Made by a program: the position numbers and the translations under genes. DNA of 43,886 bases, from contig JAXLWI010000035.1 of assembly GCA_046328575.1 (NCBI GenBank), forward strand, positions 1 to 43,886, given 5' to 3'. The stretch is from JAGOBP01 sp046328575 (GTDB lineage: Bacteria > Chloroflexota > Anaerolineae > Fen-1058). Below, piece by piece: positions 28,989-37,541 of this stretch (positions are counted from its first letter, which is position 1; every line of letters begins with the position of its first letter). The notes beneath the pieces were generated by a model, which made no database searches, was not told the DNA's origin, and saw only the letters and a list, made by a program, of their open reading frames with translations.

Positions 28989-31333
28989 AATGCAACGGTC
29001 ACGCCCTCGCCACCCTCGCCGTCTTTGCCGCCTTCAAAGCGCTTCACATGCGGATTGCTTTGCAGCGCCTCGCGCACGGCCTTCTTCATCGCGCCCGTGC
29101 CTTTGCCGTGAATGATGCGCACGAAAGGCATACCGTTCAGCGCCGCCGCATCGAGTTGGCGTTCCAGTTCATCGAGGCCGTCGTCCACGCGCCGCCCGCG
29201 CAGATCGATCTCCAGGCGCGCTTGCGCGGAAATCTTTACAGTGGGCGCAGGCTGGGCGACCGCGGCCACTTCGGTCTGCGGCGATGAGCGCCACTCGACC
29301 TCGTCCGGCTTCACGCGCATGCGCAGCGAACCGATCATCACTTCGAGTTGTCCGCGATCGAAACCGGTGACTTCGCCAATCGAATTGACCTTCTCGACAA
29401 ACACATGGTCACCCACACGAATCGCATGCCGCGGCCCAAGCGACGGTTTCTCGATCGGCGGTGGTGGCGGCACGATGGATTCAGCCTTGTTTTCCAGCGT
29501 TTCCACTTGAGCCTGAATCTCGGCGACGTCTGGCTTGGCCAACAGTGCGAGTTTCTTGCGCAGTTGCTGCACCTCGTCGCGCAGCGCCTCGACCTGCTGC
29601 TGTGCGTCTTCGCGCGCTTTCGTCAGGATGTCGGCGCGTTCGTCTTCGATCTTGCGCAACCGCTCGCGAAGTTGGCGCGCATTCGTTTCGACTTCGCGCC
29701 GCGCCCGATCGGTCACTTCGCGCGATCGATCGATCGCTTCTTTTTGCTGATGGATTTCCGACAGCAAATCTTCCACCTTCAAGTCACCCTCGGCCACCAT
29801 GGCTTTGGCGCTGGTCACGATATCCATTGGTAGGCCCAGGCGAGTAGCGATAGCGAAGGCGTTCGAGCGACCCGGTAAACCGATCGTGAGTTTGTAGGTG
29901 GGCCGCAGGGTTTCAGGATCAAACTCGACCGAGGCATTGATCGCGCCGGGCGTGGTGTGAGCCCAGATTTTCAATTCGGGATAATGCGTAGCGACCAACG
30001 TCATCGCGCCGGTGCCCTTGAGCCGATCGAGGATGGCGCGCGCCAACGCCGAGCCTTCCGCCGGATCAGTGCCCGCGCCGAGTTCGTCGAACAGCACCAG
30101 CGACCGCGCCCCCACCCGATCGATGAAGCCGACGATGTTGACGAGATGCGACGAAAACGTCGAGAGGTTCTGCTCGATCGATTGTTCGTCGCCGATGTCG
30201 GCGAAGATGTCGTCGAAGATGCTCAGTGTCGAGCCAGCGCTGACCGGAATGTGCAAGCCACATTGCGTCATCAGCGCCATCAGGCCCGCCGTCTTCAACG
30301 TCACAGTCTTGCCGCCCGTGTTCGGCCCGGTCAACACCACGATGTGCGTCTGGTCGTCAGGATCGATGTCGATAGGCACCACCGTTTGACGATCAAGCAG
30401 CGGATGCCGCGCGCGGATCAAGCGGAGCGTGGCGCGCGGCCCGGTCTCGATCGCGGGTTCGGTGGCATCGAGATCGTCCGCGAATTTGGCCTTTGCCAAA
30501 ATCAGATCGAGTTCCGCCAAAGCGTCGATGCACCAGATGATGGGCTGCGCTTCTTCGGCGACGAGCAGCGATAAGCGCCCCAAAATCCGATCGATTTCAT
30601 GTTGTTCACGGATCTGCAGTTCGCGATGGCGATTGTTGAGATCCACCGTCGACAGCGGTTCGATGAACACCGTCGCCCCGCTCGCCGATTGATCGTGCAC
30701 GATGCCGGGGATGCGGCCTTTGAAATCCGATTTGATCGGAATGACGTAACGGCCGCCGCGCTGCGTGATGATGGCCTCTTGCAAGTACAAATTGTTGCGC
30801 GAGTTGTTGAGGATGCGGCGCAGCTTGTCCTGCACCCGCGCAAAGACCTCGCGCAGTTCGCGGCGAATGGCGGCGAGTTCGGGCGTGGCGTCGTCACGCA
30901 CCTCGCCGTTGTTCTCGTCGATACAACGCCCGATCTCCGTGATCAGCCCACCCGACTCGTAGAGCCGTTGGGCCACCGAAGCCAATCGGGAGTAGGTAGC
31001 CTCCAGCTTGATCAAGGCGCGACGTAAGTCGCGGGCTGTGATCAGCGTGCTGCGGATCGAGAGCAGATCGCCCGGCAGCAGGCGCGCACCGCGCACGGCA
31101 TTCTCGGCCAACGGCCGAATGTCGAACACGCCGCCCAACGCGATGTCATTGCGGGTCGTCAACAGTTGCCGCGCTTCGCGTGTTTCGCCGAGTCGCTGCA
31201 TGACGACTTCGGCAAACGTCGAGGGTTCCAGCGCCAGCGCTAAGTCGGTGCCTGCTGAAAACGATGTGTATTTGGTCAGTTTCGCCAGAACTTTAGGCAG
31301 TTCCAGCGTATTCCAATGGTGAGCTTCAAGCAT
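28970..31333 (-). CDS. mutS2: Endonuclease MutS2 (Smr-domain MutS homologue)
   Basis: 787 residues. MutS2 proteins act on recombination intermediates and, in some bacteria, on collided ribosomes; unlike MutS they lack the mismatch-recognition domain. Here: core/lever domains (1-290), ATPase domain with Walker A GPNTGGKTVTLKT (about 335-345), Walker B and signature (SLVLFDELGAGTDPAEGSALA), a long coiled coil (about 520-630: REVTDRARREVETNARQLRE onward), a KOW-like patch (GDHVFVEKVNSIGEVTGF) and the Smr nuclease domain (about 705-780) with DLRGRRVDDGLDEL and IIHGKGTG. The very C-terminus (VAFLIADF) departs from the usual ending because it is encoded by a heptamer repeat. cvpA is directly upstream, a pairing common in bacteria. 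AAGG lies about 10 nt before the ATG. Confidence 0.97.
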   Translation of the reverse strand: MLEAHHWNTLELPKVLAKLTKYTSFSAGTDLALALEPSTFAEVVMQRLGETREARQLLTTRNDIALGGVFDIRPLAENAVRGARLLPGDLLSIRSTLITARDLRRALIKLEATYSRLASVAQRLYESGGLITEIGRCIDENNGEVRDDATPELAAIRRELREVFARVQDKLRRILNNSRNNLYLQEAIITQRGGRYVIPIKSDFKGRIPGIVHDQSASGATVFIEPLSTVDLNNRHRELQIREQHEIDRILGRLSLLVAEEAQPIIWCIDALAELDLILAKAKFADDLDATEPAIETGPRATLRLIRARHPLLDRQTVVPIDIDPDDQTHIVVLTGPNTGGKTVTLKTAGLMALMTQCGLHIPVSAGSTLSIFDDIFADIGDEQSIEQNLSTFSSHLVNIVGFIDRVGARSLVLFDELGAGTDPAEGSALARAILDRLKGTGAMTLVATHYPELKIWAHTTPGAINASVEFDPETLRPTYKLTIGLPGRSNAFAIATRLGLPMDIVTSAKAMVAEGDLKVEDLLSEIHQQKEAIDRSREVTDRARREVETNARQLRERLRKIEDERADILTKAREDAQQQVEALRDEVQQLRKKLALLAKPDVAEIQAQVETLENKAESIVPPPPPIEKPSLGPRHAIRVGDHVFVEKVNSIGEVTGFDRGQLEVMIGSLRMRVKPDEVEWRSSPQTEVAAVAQPAPTVKISAQARLEIDLRGRRVDDGLDELERQLDAAALNGMPFVRIIHGKGTGAMKKAVREALQSNPHVKRFEGGKDGEGGEGVTVAFLIADF

Positions 31334-31336
31334 GAT

Positions 31337-31449
31337 GGTTTACCTTGGGACTGGAAAATGGAGGTCAGAGATTGGAAGTTAGAGGAACTTGATTCAACTA
31401 TCACGCGAAGCGCCCAACTTCCAACCTCCATCTTCCAATTTCCAATACT
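31337..31449. repeat. Inverted repeat built of CAAnTTC / TTGGAA heptamers between cvpA and mutS2
   Basis: Right arm, five strictly in-phase units: CAACTTC, CAACCTC, CATCTTC, CAATTTC, CAATACT (31415-31449). Left arm (31337-31375) is an imperfect reverse complement with units AAAATGG, AGGTCAG, AGATTGG, AAGTTAG. About 39 nt per arm, with a central segment of about 35 nt. Confidence 0.8.
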
Positions 31450-31458
31450 ACAAAACAA

Positions 31459-31486
31459 ACGGGGGAAAGCCTCAGCCATCCCCCGT
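31459..31486 (-). terminator. Terminator after cvpA
   Basis: ACGGGGGA (31459-31466) and TCCCCCGT (31479-31486) form an 8-bp GC-rich stem. On the minus strand TTGTTTTG follows. It is 22 nt past the cvpA stop. Confidence 0.75.
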
Positions 31487-31508
31487 GTCGAATCGAATCC
31501 GCCGTCGG

Positions 31509-32057
31509 TCACAGCGCAAAGAACGCGAGAACCTCAGGCAGGCCATTGGGGAAGAGCAAGCGAATGGCGGATACCGGCAACTTGAAAAACTTGCGCAGCA
31601 GTGTGGTCAACGCCGACGTCGACACCATATCGTTGACGAGGCTGGCTTGACCGCCCACCGTGGCCGCCGAATAACTGGCAATCAACACGATCAGGCTCAT
31701 GCCCAACACCGCCCACACGATGCCGACGATCGCGCCCAGAATGTTATCGGCGTTGCCCAGTGCCCGGATCTTCATGTGCGGGTAGTTGCGGTGCAGCGCA
31801 TATTCCAGCACCGCGTAAAACACTACCAGCAGACCAAAGAAGACGATAGCTGCGCCTGTCCGTTGGCTAGCCGCGCCGCCGCCCAGACCGGCAAAGAGGT
31901 TGATCAACGGATAATACAACAGTGCCGCAAACACCGTCGCCAGGAACAGCATCAAGGTCGACAGCAGCATCTTGGCCAAGCCGCGTCGCAGCCCCAGCAA
32001 AATGCCGCCTAGTAAGCCGAACAAGATGAGGATGTCGAGAATGAATCCGATCTGCAT
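31509..32057 (-). CDS. CvpA-family membrane protein
   Basis: 182 residues from ATG 32057, chosen because GGAGG lies 9 nt upstream and the first membrane helix follows directly (FILDILILFGLLGGILLG); longer forms would cross the promoter. Four hydrophobic helices: about 3-22, 30-50 (LLSTLMLFLATVFAALLYY), 70-92 (IVFFGLLVVFYAVLEYAL) and 110-140 (ILGAIVGIVWAVLGMSLIVLI). The RRGLAK motif after helix 1 is typical of CvpA (colicin V production) proteins, whose role is linked to envelope homeostasis but not settled. mutS2 is downstream, past a terminator and a heptamer inverted repeat. Confidence 0.87.
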   Translation of the reverse strand: MQIGFILDILILFGLLGGILLGLRRGLAKMLLSTLMLFLATVFAALLYYPLINLFAGLGGGAASQRTGAAIVFFGLLVVFYAVLEYALHRNYPHMKIRALGNADNILGAIVGIVWAVLGMSLIVLIASYSAATVGGQASLVNDMVSTSALTTLLRKFFKLPVSAIRLLFPNGLPEVLAFFAL

Positions 32058-32080
32058 CGCGCCGTGCCTCCACGCTGTCG

Positions 32081-32109
32081 AGTATAACATAGGCACTCGG
32101 CAGGCACAA
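32081..32109 (-). promoter_or_regulatory. Promoter TTGTGC-17-TATACT for cvpA
   Basis: TTGTGC (32104-32109) and TATACT (32081-32086) on the minus strand with 17-nt spacing, back-to-back with the transketolase promoter. Confidence 0.6.
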
Positions 32110-32143
32110 GCACAAGGCGCTTCTGCCTCGCTGGAATGTGGCG

Positions 32144-32149
32144 TATAAT
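32144..32149 (+). promoter_or_regulatory. -10 element TATAAT for transketolase
   Basis: Perfect TATAAT 25 nt before ATG 32175, giving a leader of under 20 nt that contains the AGGTG ribosome site at 32168-32172. The -35 position matches poorly. Confidence 0.6.
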
Positions 32150-32174
32150 ACATTCATTCTCACACGCAGGTGAC

Positions 32175-34244
32175 ATGATGACTTCTACCAACCTCGATCA
32201 ACTCTGCATCAACACCATCCGCTTTTTGTCGGTCGACGCGATCCAGAAGGCAAATTCTGGGCATCCCGGTTTGCCGATGGGCGCGGCACCGATGGCGTAT
32301 ACGCTGTGGACGCGGTTTCTGCGCCACAACCCGATCGATCCCAGCTGGCCCGATCGGGATCGCTTCGTCCTGTCGGGCGGCCACGGCTCCATGCTGCTGT
32401 ACTCCTTGCTCCATCTGACTGGCTATGATCTATCGCTGGAAGATCTGCAAGCGTTCAGGCAGTGGAATAGCAAGACTCCCGGCCATCCCGAGCGCGGCAT
32501 CGCGCCCGGCGTCGAAGTGACCACCGGGCCGCTGGGGCAAGGCTTTGCGATGGGCGTTGGTTTAGCCGCCGCCGAAGCGCATCTGGCCGCGCGCTACAAT
32601 CGGCCCGATCACCAGATCATCAATCATTACACTTATGGCATCGTCAGCGATGGCGACTTGATGGAAGGCGTCTCGCATGAGTCGGCCTCACTGGCTGGAC
32701 ACTGGCAATTAGGTAAGTTGATCTATCTTTACGACGACAATCGCATCTCACTGGCCGGTGCCACTGATCTGACTTACACCGAAGACGCGACCAAGCGCTT
32801 CGAAGCGTATGGCTGGCACGTCCAATTGGTCGAGGACGGCAACGACCTCGCCGCGATCGAACAAGCCCTGCGGAACGCCCGCGCCGTCACCGATAAGCCT
32901 TCGCTCATTCGCGTGCGCACCATCATCGGTTTCGGTGCGCCGCACAAGCAGAACACGTACGAAGCGCACGGCTCGCCGCTCGGTCCTGATGAAGTCAAAG
33001 CCGCAAAGGAAAATCTCGGCTGGCCCATCGATCCGCCGTTCTACCTGCCCGGCGAAGCACTAGAACATTTCCGGGAAGCCATCGAAACCGGCAAAGCGGC
33101 GCAAGCCGAATGGCAGCAGCGGTTCGATCGGTATGTGCAGGCTTTCCCGCAGCTGGCCGCCGAATTATCACGCGCGCTCAAAAACGAACTGCCTGCCGGT
33201 TGGAACGAAGACATCCCCGGTTTCCCACCCGGCAAGGGTACGGCCACGCGTGTTTCCAGCGGACAAGTCCTCACGGCTATTGCGGCCAAAGTGCCCAACT
33301 TGCTCGGCGGCTCAGCCGATCTGAACCCATCCACCAACACTGCGCTTAAAGGCTTGGGCGATTTTCAAAGTCCACAGTTCACGGCCGTCGACGCGCAGGG
33401 CGCAGTGGGCGGCGGCTGGAATTACGCGGGACGCAACCTGGCTTTTGGCGTGCGCGAACACGCGATGGGCGCGATCGCCAATGGCCTGGCGCTGCACGGC
33501 GGCTTGATTCCCTTCACCGCTACTTTCCTGCAATTCGCCGACTACATGCGGCCAGCGATTCGCTTGGCGGCGCTGCAAGAACAACGCGTAATCTTCGTCT
33601 TCACACACGACAGCGTCTTCCTGGGCGAAGACGGTCCGACGCACCAACCGATCGAGCATCTGGCTGCGCTGCGCACCATCCCGAATTTGCACGTCATCCG
33701 TCCAGCCGATGGCAATGAGGTCGCCGTTGCGTGGCAGTTGGCGATCGAGCGGACGCACGGCCCCACCGCGCTGATCTTCTCGCGGCAGGCCATACCCAAC
33801 GTCGATCGGTCTGTCATGGCCTCAGCGGACGGTGTGCGCCGCGGTGGCTACGTCCTCAGCGATTCGGTCGGCACACCCGACATCGTTCTTATTGCCACCG
33901 GTTCGGAAGTCGCATTGGCGATTGGCGCCAAACTAGAGTTGGCCAAGTTCAACATCAAAGCCCGTGTAGTCAGCCTGCCGTGCTGGGAGTTGTTCGATAT
34001 GCAATCGCGTGACTATCGCGAAAGCGTAATCCCGCCGCTGGTGAAGTCGCGGCTGGCGATCGAGGCCGGGGTGGCGATGGGTTGGCAGAAGTACGTGGGC
34101 GATCGGGGCCGCGTGATCAGCATTGAGCGGTTTGGCGCGTCAGCGCCCGCGCCCGTCATCGCCGAACAGTTCGGCTTCACGGTCGAGACGGTCGTCGCCG
34201 CCAGCAAACAGCTGCTGAAGAGCATCACGCAGCGCATGGGTTGA
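32175..34244 (+). CDS. tkt: Transketolase
   Basis: 689 residues, the normal length. Thiamine-diphosphate enzyme that moves two-carbon units between sugar phosphates in the non-oxidative pentose phosphate pathway. Start ATG 32175 (or 32178) behind AGGTG; the further upstream GTG lies within the promoter. Pyrophosphate domain has SGHPGLPMGAAPMAYTLW, TTGPLGQGFAMGVGLA and the thiamine-binding motif GDGDLMEG in degenerate form (VSDGDLMEGVSHE) with YDDNRIS. Pyrimidine domain has LGGSADLNPSTNT, the catalytic Glu region GVREHAMGAIANGLALHG and FTHDSVFLGEDGPTHQPIEHL. C-terminal domain has GSEVALAIGAKLEL and WQKYVGDRGRVISIERFG. Complete. A tRNA gene follows. Confidence 0.98.
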   Translation: MMTSTNLDQLCINTIRFLSVDAIQKANSGHPGLPMGAAPMAYTLWTRFLRHNPIDPSWPDRDRFVLSGGHGSMLLYSLLHLTGYDLSLEDLQAFRQWNSKTPGHPERGIAPGVEVTTGPLGQGFAMGVGLAAAEAHLAARYNRPDHQIINHYTYGIVSDGDLMEGVSHESASLAGHWQLGKLIYLYDDNRISLAGATDLTYTEDATKRFEAYGWHVQLVEDGNDLAAIEQALRNARAVTDKPSLIRVRTIIGFGAPHKQNTYEAHGSPLGPDEVKAAKENLGWPIDPPFYLPGEALEHFREAIETGKAAQAEWQQRFDRYVQAFPQLAAELSRALKNELPAGWNEDIPGFPPGKGTATRVSSGQVLTAIAAKVPNLLGGSADLNPSTNTALKGLGDFQSPQFTAVDAQGAVGGGWNYAGRNLAFGVREHAMGAIANGLALHGGLIPFTATFLQFADYMRPAIRLAALQEQRVIFVFTHDSVFLGEDGPTHQPIEHLAALRTIPNLHVIRPADGNEVAVAWQLAIERTHGPTALIFSRQAIPNVDRSVMASADGVRRGGYVLSDSVGTPDIVLIATGSEVALAIGAKLELAKFNIKARVVSLPCWELFDMQSRDYRESVIPPLVKSRLAIEAGVAMGWQKYVGDRGRVISIERFGASAPAPVIAEQFGFTVETVVAASKQLLKSITQRMG

Positions 34245-34273
34245 TTGACGTCCACCGGCGAGTTGTCTATAAT
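34245..34273 (+). promoter_or_regulatory. Promoter TTGACG-17-TATAAT for the tRNA gene
   Basis: TTGACG (34245-34250) and TATAAT (34268-34273) with a 17-nt spacer. The -35 box starts on the base after the transketolase stop codon; transcription would begin about 6 nt before the mature tRNA end. Confidence 0.85.
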
Positions 34274-34285
34274 CGCCGGTGCCAC

Positions 34286-34361
34286 GGGCCCATAGCTCAA
34301 AGGTTAGAGCAGCGCTCTCATAAAGCGTTGGTTGCCGGTTCGACCCCAGCTGGGCCCACCA
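34286..34361 (+). tRNA. tRNA with CAU anticodon (tRNA-Ile2 or elongator tRNA-Met)
   Basis: 76 nt with encoded CCA. Acceptor GGGCCCA/TGGGCCC is perfect; D stem GCTC/GAGC; anticodon stem GCGCT/AGCGT with one G-U pair; anticodon loop CTCATAA; variable loop TGGTT; T stem GCCGG/CCAGC with a C-A mismatch at 51-63; T loop TTCGACC. The first acceptor pair is G-C and there is no GGG/CCC run in the anticodon stem, so it is not the initiator. The sequence around the D arm and variable loop resembles E. coli-type Ile2 tRNA, whose C34 is changed to lysidine, more than elongator Met; that choice is tentative. Confidence 0.92.
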
Positions 34362-34400
34362 AAAAAGTAAGGGCAAGTCTGAGACTTGCCCTTACTTTTT
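34362..34400. terminator. Bidirectional terminator, 19-bp near-perfect palindrome
   Basis: 34362-34380 and 34382-34400 are exact reverse complements around one base (AAAAAGTAAGGGCAAGTCT and partner). T-runs exist on both strands. It begins on the base after the tRNA CCA and includes the stop codon of the NYN gene on the other strand (34392-34394). Confidence 0.9.
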
Positions 34401-35159
34401 CTTGTCTTGAAAAATCTTCAACCACTCATCGACTTCTTCCGGGCTGAGCTCGCCCTCGGCGCGCGCTTTTGATTTGCGCTTCTTGCGCGCTGGCGCGGGT
34501 ACAGGCTTAGGCGCAGCGGTCGAGGATGCTGGCGTTGAGGGCGGTGGCGGCAGCGGTAAATTAGTTTGAGGCACATCGCCGAAGATCGCCAGCCACTCGT
34601 TCAGGTCGTCTTCGCTTAGCGTGCTGGGCGGGCGCGGTGTAGGCGGCGCACTAGCGAGCGGCAATTGAGGTCGTGCAGGTGCTTCATCTTGCGGCACATC
34701 GCCAAAGACGTTTAGCCATTCGTCGACTTCTTCTTTGCTGACGACGCGTTCTTCAGGCGCGGATTTTTTAGTCGAGTGGGTGGGTGGAATCATCCGCCGC
34801 ACGAACTCTGGCGACGACCACACGATGAGATGCCGGCGCGCGGCGGCTTGCTGCACCTCCCGATCGGACGTCACGACGATCCATTCGCCCGGCTTCTTCA
34901 ACTCGCGAATGCGCTCCATCAACACCCGATCGGCTATCGTGTGCGCCCCGGCAAAGATCGCCGTGACGCCGCCGCCCGACAGTTCGTTCGACTTCCCACC
35001 GGGCAAACCCGAATCGAACACGACGATGATCTTCGCGCCGCGTCGGGCCGCGTATTTGCGCAGCAGCACGATCAGTTTCTGCTCGTCGTCGAGGTCTTCC
35101 AGTGACAGGCCTGGCGTCTGCGCGATAAGGTTGTGTCCGTCGATCAGTAGCTGTTGCAT
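34392..35159 (-). CDS. NYN-domain (YacP-like) putative RNase with three copies of a WL-F-D motif in its tail
   Basis: 255 residues. Residues 1-125 are a YacP/NYN domain of the PIN-like nuclease fold: LLIDGHNLI with Asp7, KIIVVFDSG, ELSGGGVTAIFAGAHTIADRVL and IVVTSDREVQQAA provide the acidic cluster. In Bacillus the family member Rae1 cuts messenger RNA in the ribosome A site. The tail is disordered and Pro/Ala-rich with three spaced copies of one motif: KEEVDEWLNVFGDVPQ (about 141-156), EDDLNEWLAIFGDVPQ (about 181-196) and PEEVDEWLKIFQD (about 239-252), each preceded by Ser. A basic patch (ARKKRKSKAR) precedes the last copy. These look like repeated docking peptides. pcrA lies just upstream, with a heptamer array in the gap. 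The stop codon is inside the terminator palindrome. Confidence 0.88.
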   Translation of the reverse strand: MQQLLIDGHNLIAQTPGLSLEDLDDEQKLIVLLRKYAARRGAKIIVVFDSGLPGGKSNELSGGGVTAIFAGAHTIADRVLMERIRELKKPGEWIVVTSDREVQQAAARRHLIVWSSPEFVRRMIPPTHSTKKSAPEERVVSKEEVDEWLNVFGDVPQDEAPARPQLPLASAPPTPRPPSTLSEDDLNEWLAIFGDVPQTNLPLPPPPSTPASSTAAPKPVPAPARKKRKSKARAEGELSPEEVDEWLKIFQDKKK

Positions 35160-35178
35160 GATTCATCGTGTCACACAC

Positions 35179-35220
35179 CATGCAATACGAACCGCGTGCT
35201 GCGTGATGCATGTTGCGTGA
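35179..35220. repeat. Heptamer array, word TGCGTGA (6 units)
   Basis: In-phase units CATGCAA, TACGAAC, CGCGTGC, TGCGTGA, TGCATGT, TGCGTGA. 35171-35184 and 35207-35220 also pair as an imperfect inverted repeat. The array fills the 68-nt gap between pcrA and the NYN gene. Confidence 0.7.
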
Positions 35221-35227
35221 GAACAAT

Positions 35228-37438
35228 TTAGCCCGGTAACTTTTGCAGATTAGCAAAACTCACCAGCAAGCGCTTGATGCCCGCCTTCTTGAAGGCCACT
35301 GTCACTTCCTCGTCGTTGCGCTCGATGCGCGTCTCCACGACGATGCCCTCACCGAACGCGGCGTGCTTCACACGCTGCCCAGCGCGGAACGCCGGCTGAC
35401 GAGTGGGAGTCGGTGGGGGCGGCGGAGCCGATCGAGACGTGGGGGTATCCCAAGTCGCGGCTTTGATCGCCGCGGCCTCTTTCGGCTTCACACCTGCAAA
35501 CGAACCAGCGCCGCTGATCAGACTCTTCGGGATGTCGTTCAAAAAGCGCGATGGCGTGCTGATGTCGCTGCTGCCCCACATCGTGCGGCGAAAAGCGTAC
35601 GTCAGGAACACACGATCCTTCGCGCGCGTGATGCCAACGTAACACAGGCGGCGCTCCTCGGCCATTTCGTCCGGATCTTCCAACGCGCGCGAATGCGGCA
35701 GCAAGCCGTCTTCGAGGCCAGTGATAAAAACAACTGGAAATTCCAGCCCTTTGGCGGCATGCAACGTCATCAACACGGGCGCATCGACTTGATCCCGCAG
35801 CGAATCGACGTCGGCGACCAGCGCCACGTCTTCTAGAAATTCGGCCAATGGATCATCACCGACGGCGCGCGTGTAATCGGACGCGACGTTGCGCAGTTCT
35901 TTGATGTTATCGAATCGGTCGCGGCCTTCGTCGGTGCCGTCGTCCACATACTGACGATAGCCAGAATCCTTTAGGATCAGATCGATCAGATCGGCGACGT
36001 TCTGGCCGCGCTGCTGTGAATCAATCCACCGATCGATCAACTGCGCGAACGCGACCAATGACTGTCGCGCTTTCGGCGTAAGGCCTGCCACATTGACGGC
36101 ATTAGGCGAGTTCAATTCGCTGAGTAATTGATACAGCGTTTGCTTCTTCTGGCGCGCCGCCGCGTCCAACGCTTCGATCGTCTTGGCGCCGATGCCGCGC
36201 GCGGGCACATTGATCACGCGCGTCAGGCTCACCGCGTCGTGCGGATTGTGCACGAGCCGCAGATAGGCGAGCACGTCCTTCACTTCACGCCGCGCGTAGA
36301 ACCGCGTGCCGCCCACCAGTCGATACGGCAACCCCGATCGGACGAAGGCATCTTCGATGGCGCGGGACTGCGCGTTAGTGCGATAAAACACCGCAAAATC
36401 CGATAGAGCGTGTTCCTTCGCTCGGATCATCTTCTGGATCATCTCGACGACGTACTGCGCTTCGTCGTCTTGATTGTACGCTTCGTAGATCGATACCGCT
36501 GTCCCGCCCGAGCGCTGCGTAAACAGATTCTTGCGCGTACGATGCGTATTCTTATCGATCACGCCGCGCGCCGCATCGAGGATGGTCTGCGTCGAGCGAT
36601 AGTTCTGCTCCAAAACGATTTCGGTCACGCGCGCGTTGTCTTCGCGGAAACGCTGAATATTGCGGAAGTCCGCGCCGCGCCACTTATAGATCGATTGATC
36701 TTCGTCACCCACAACGAACAGGTTATGTGAGCGCGCCGCCAGCAACTTGAGCATCGCGTATTGTGCGGTGTTCGTGTCTTGAAACTCGTCGACGAGGATG
36801 TGCTGATAGCGTTCTTGATAGCGCGCTAAGACCTGCGGGCGTTGATCGAGTAAACGCACGACTTCCAGCAAGAGATCATCGAAGTCGAGGCCGTTGCTTT
36901 GCCGCAGCAACTCCTGATAGCGCGGATAGATGCGGCGGACCATCTCGTGCCAGTAAGAAGGGGGTTGATATTGTTCGGGCGTGACGAGTTCGTTCTTAGC
37001 CGTCGAGATCGCGTTCAGCACCGCCGACGGTTTGTAGCGCTTGTCGTCGATATTGAGTTCTTTCAGCACGTTCTTGACCAACGTCTGCTGATCGTCGTCG
37101 TCGAAGATGACGAAGTCGCGCGCCAGCCCGATCTCGGGCGCGTCACGCCGCAACCAGCGCGCGCAGATGGAGTGGAAGGTGCCTAGTGTCAACTCACCGG
37201 ATCGAGTTGCACCCAGTAATTTATCGAGTCGTTCGCGCATTTCGCGCGCGGCCTTGTTGGTAAATGTCACCGCCAGAATCTGGCGCGGCCAGACTTTGCG
37301 CTGCTCCACCAGATAGGCCACGCGATGCGTCAGCACCCGCGTCTTGCCGGAGCCGGGTCCGGCGAGGACCAGCACCGGCCCATCGGGCGCTTCAACCGCG
37401 CGTGCTTGTTGGGGATTGAGACCGTGAAGCAAATCCAT
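35228..37438 (-). CDS. pcrA: ATP-dependent DNA helicase PcrA/UvrD
   Basis: 736 residues from ATG 37438 (AGGTGA 6 nt upstream; GTG 37447 is an alternative). Superfamily 1A 3'-to-5' helicase of nucleotide excision repair and replication-restart. Motifs in order: Q motif region (LLHGLNPQQARAVEAPDGPV), Walker A GPGSGKTRVLTHR, motif Ia TFTNKAAREMRERL, Walker B DEFQDTN, motif III VGDEDQSIYKWRGAD, motif IV EQNYRSTQTIL, motif V TLHAAKGLEFPVVFITGLEDGLLPH, motif VI RRLCYVGITRAKDRVFL. The C-terminal Tudor-like domain (GQRVKHAAFGEGIVVETRIE onward), which in PcrA contacts RNA polymerase, is present. Full length. Terminator hairpin from the gene before overlaps the promoter. Confidence 0.97.
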   Translation of the reverse strand: MDLLHGLNPQQARAVEAPDGPVLVLAGPGSGKTRVLTHRVAYLVEQRKVWPRQILAVTFTNKAAREMRERLDKLLGATRSGELTLGTFHSICARWLRRDAPEIGLARDFVIFDDDDQQTLVKNVLKELNIDDKRYKPSAVLNAISTAKNELVTPEQYQPPSYWHEMVRRIYPRYQELLRQSNGLDFDDLLLEVVRLLDQRPQVLARYQERYQHILVDEFQDTNTAQYAMLKLLAARSHNLFVVGDEDQSIYKWRGADFRNIQRFREDNARVTEIVLEQNYRSTQTILDAARGVIDKNTHRTRKNLFTQRSGGTAVSIYEAYNQDDEAQYVVEMIQKMIRAKEHALSDFAVFYRTNAQSRAIEDAFVRSGLPYRLVGGTRFYARREVKDVLAYLRLVHNPHDAVSLTRVINVPARGIGAKTIEALDAAARQKKQTLYQLLSELNSPNAVNVAGLTPKARQSLVAFAQLIDRWIDSQQRGQNVADLIDLILKDSGYRQYVDDGTDEGRDRFDNIKELRNVASDYTRAVGDDPLAEFLEDVALVADVDSLRDQVDAPVLMTLHAAKGLEFPVVFITGLEDGLLPHSRALEDPDEMAEERRLCYVGITRAKDRVFLTYAFRRTMWGSSDISTPSRFLNDIPKSLISGAGSFAGVKPKEAAAIKAATWDTPTSRSAPPPPPTPTRQPAFRAGQRVKHAAFGEGIVVETRIERNDEEVTVAFKKAGIKRLLVSFANLQKLPG

Positions 37439-37466
37439 TGATGTCACCTGAAGGAAAGTGATCGAG

Positions 37467-37472
37467 ATTGTA
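37467..37472 (-). promoter_or_regulatory. -10 element TACAAT for pcrA
   Basis: TACAAT on the minus strand, about 28 nt before ATG 37438. The -35 position falls in the hairpin at 37481-37525, so the terminator of the mce gene and this promoter overlap. Confidence 0.5.
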
Positions 37473-37480
37473 CCACACAG

Positions 37481-37539
37481 AAAAAGCGGATCAGCGAATG
37501 ACCTACATTCGCTGATCCGCTTTTTCGCTGATTCGCTAA
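37481..37539. repeat. 20-bp hairpin and octamer array, word TTCGCTGA; terminator of mce
   Basis: 37481-37500 and 37506-37525 are exact reverse complements around ACCTA; T-runs flank the stem on both strands. Units of 8 nt are in phase: TTCGCTGA, TCCGCTTT, TTCGCTGA, TTCGCTAA (37508-37539). The array ends 2 nt from the mce stop codon. Confidence 0.85.
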
Positions 37540-37541
37540 TT

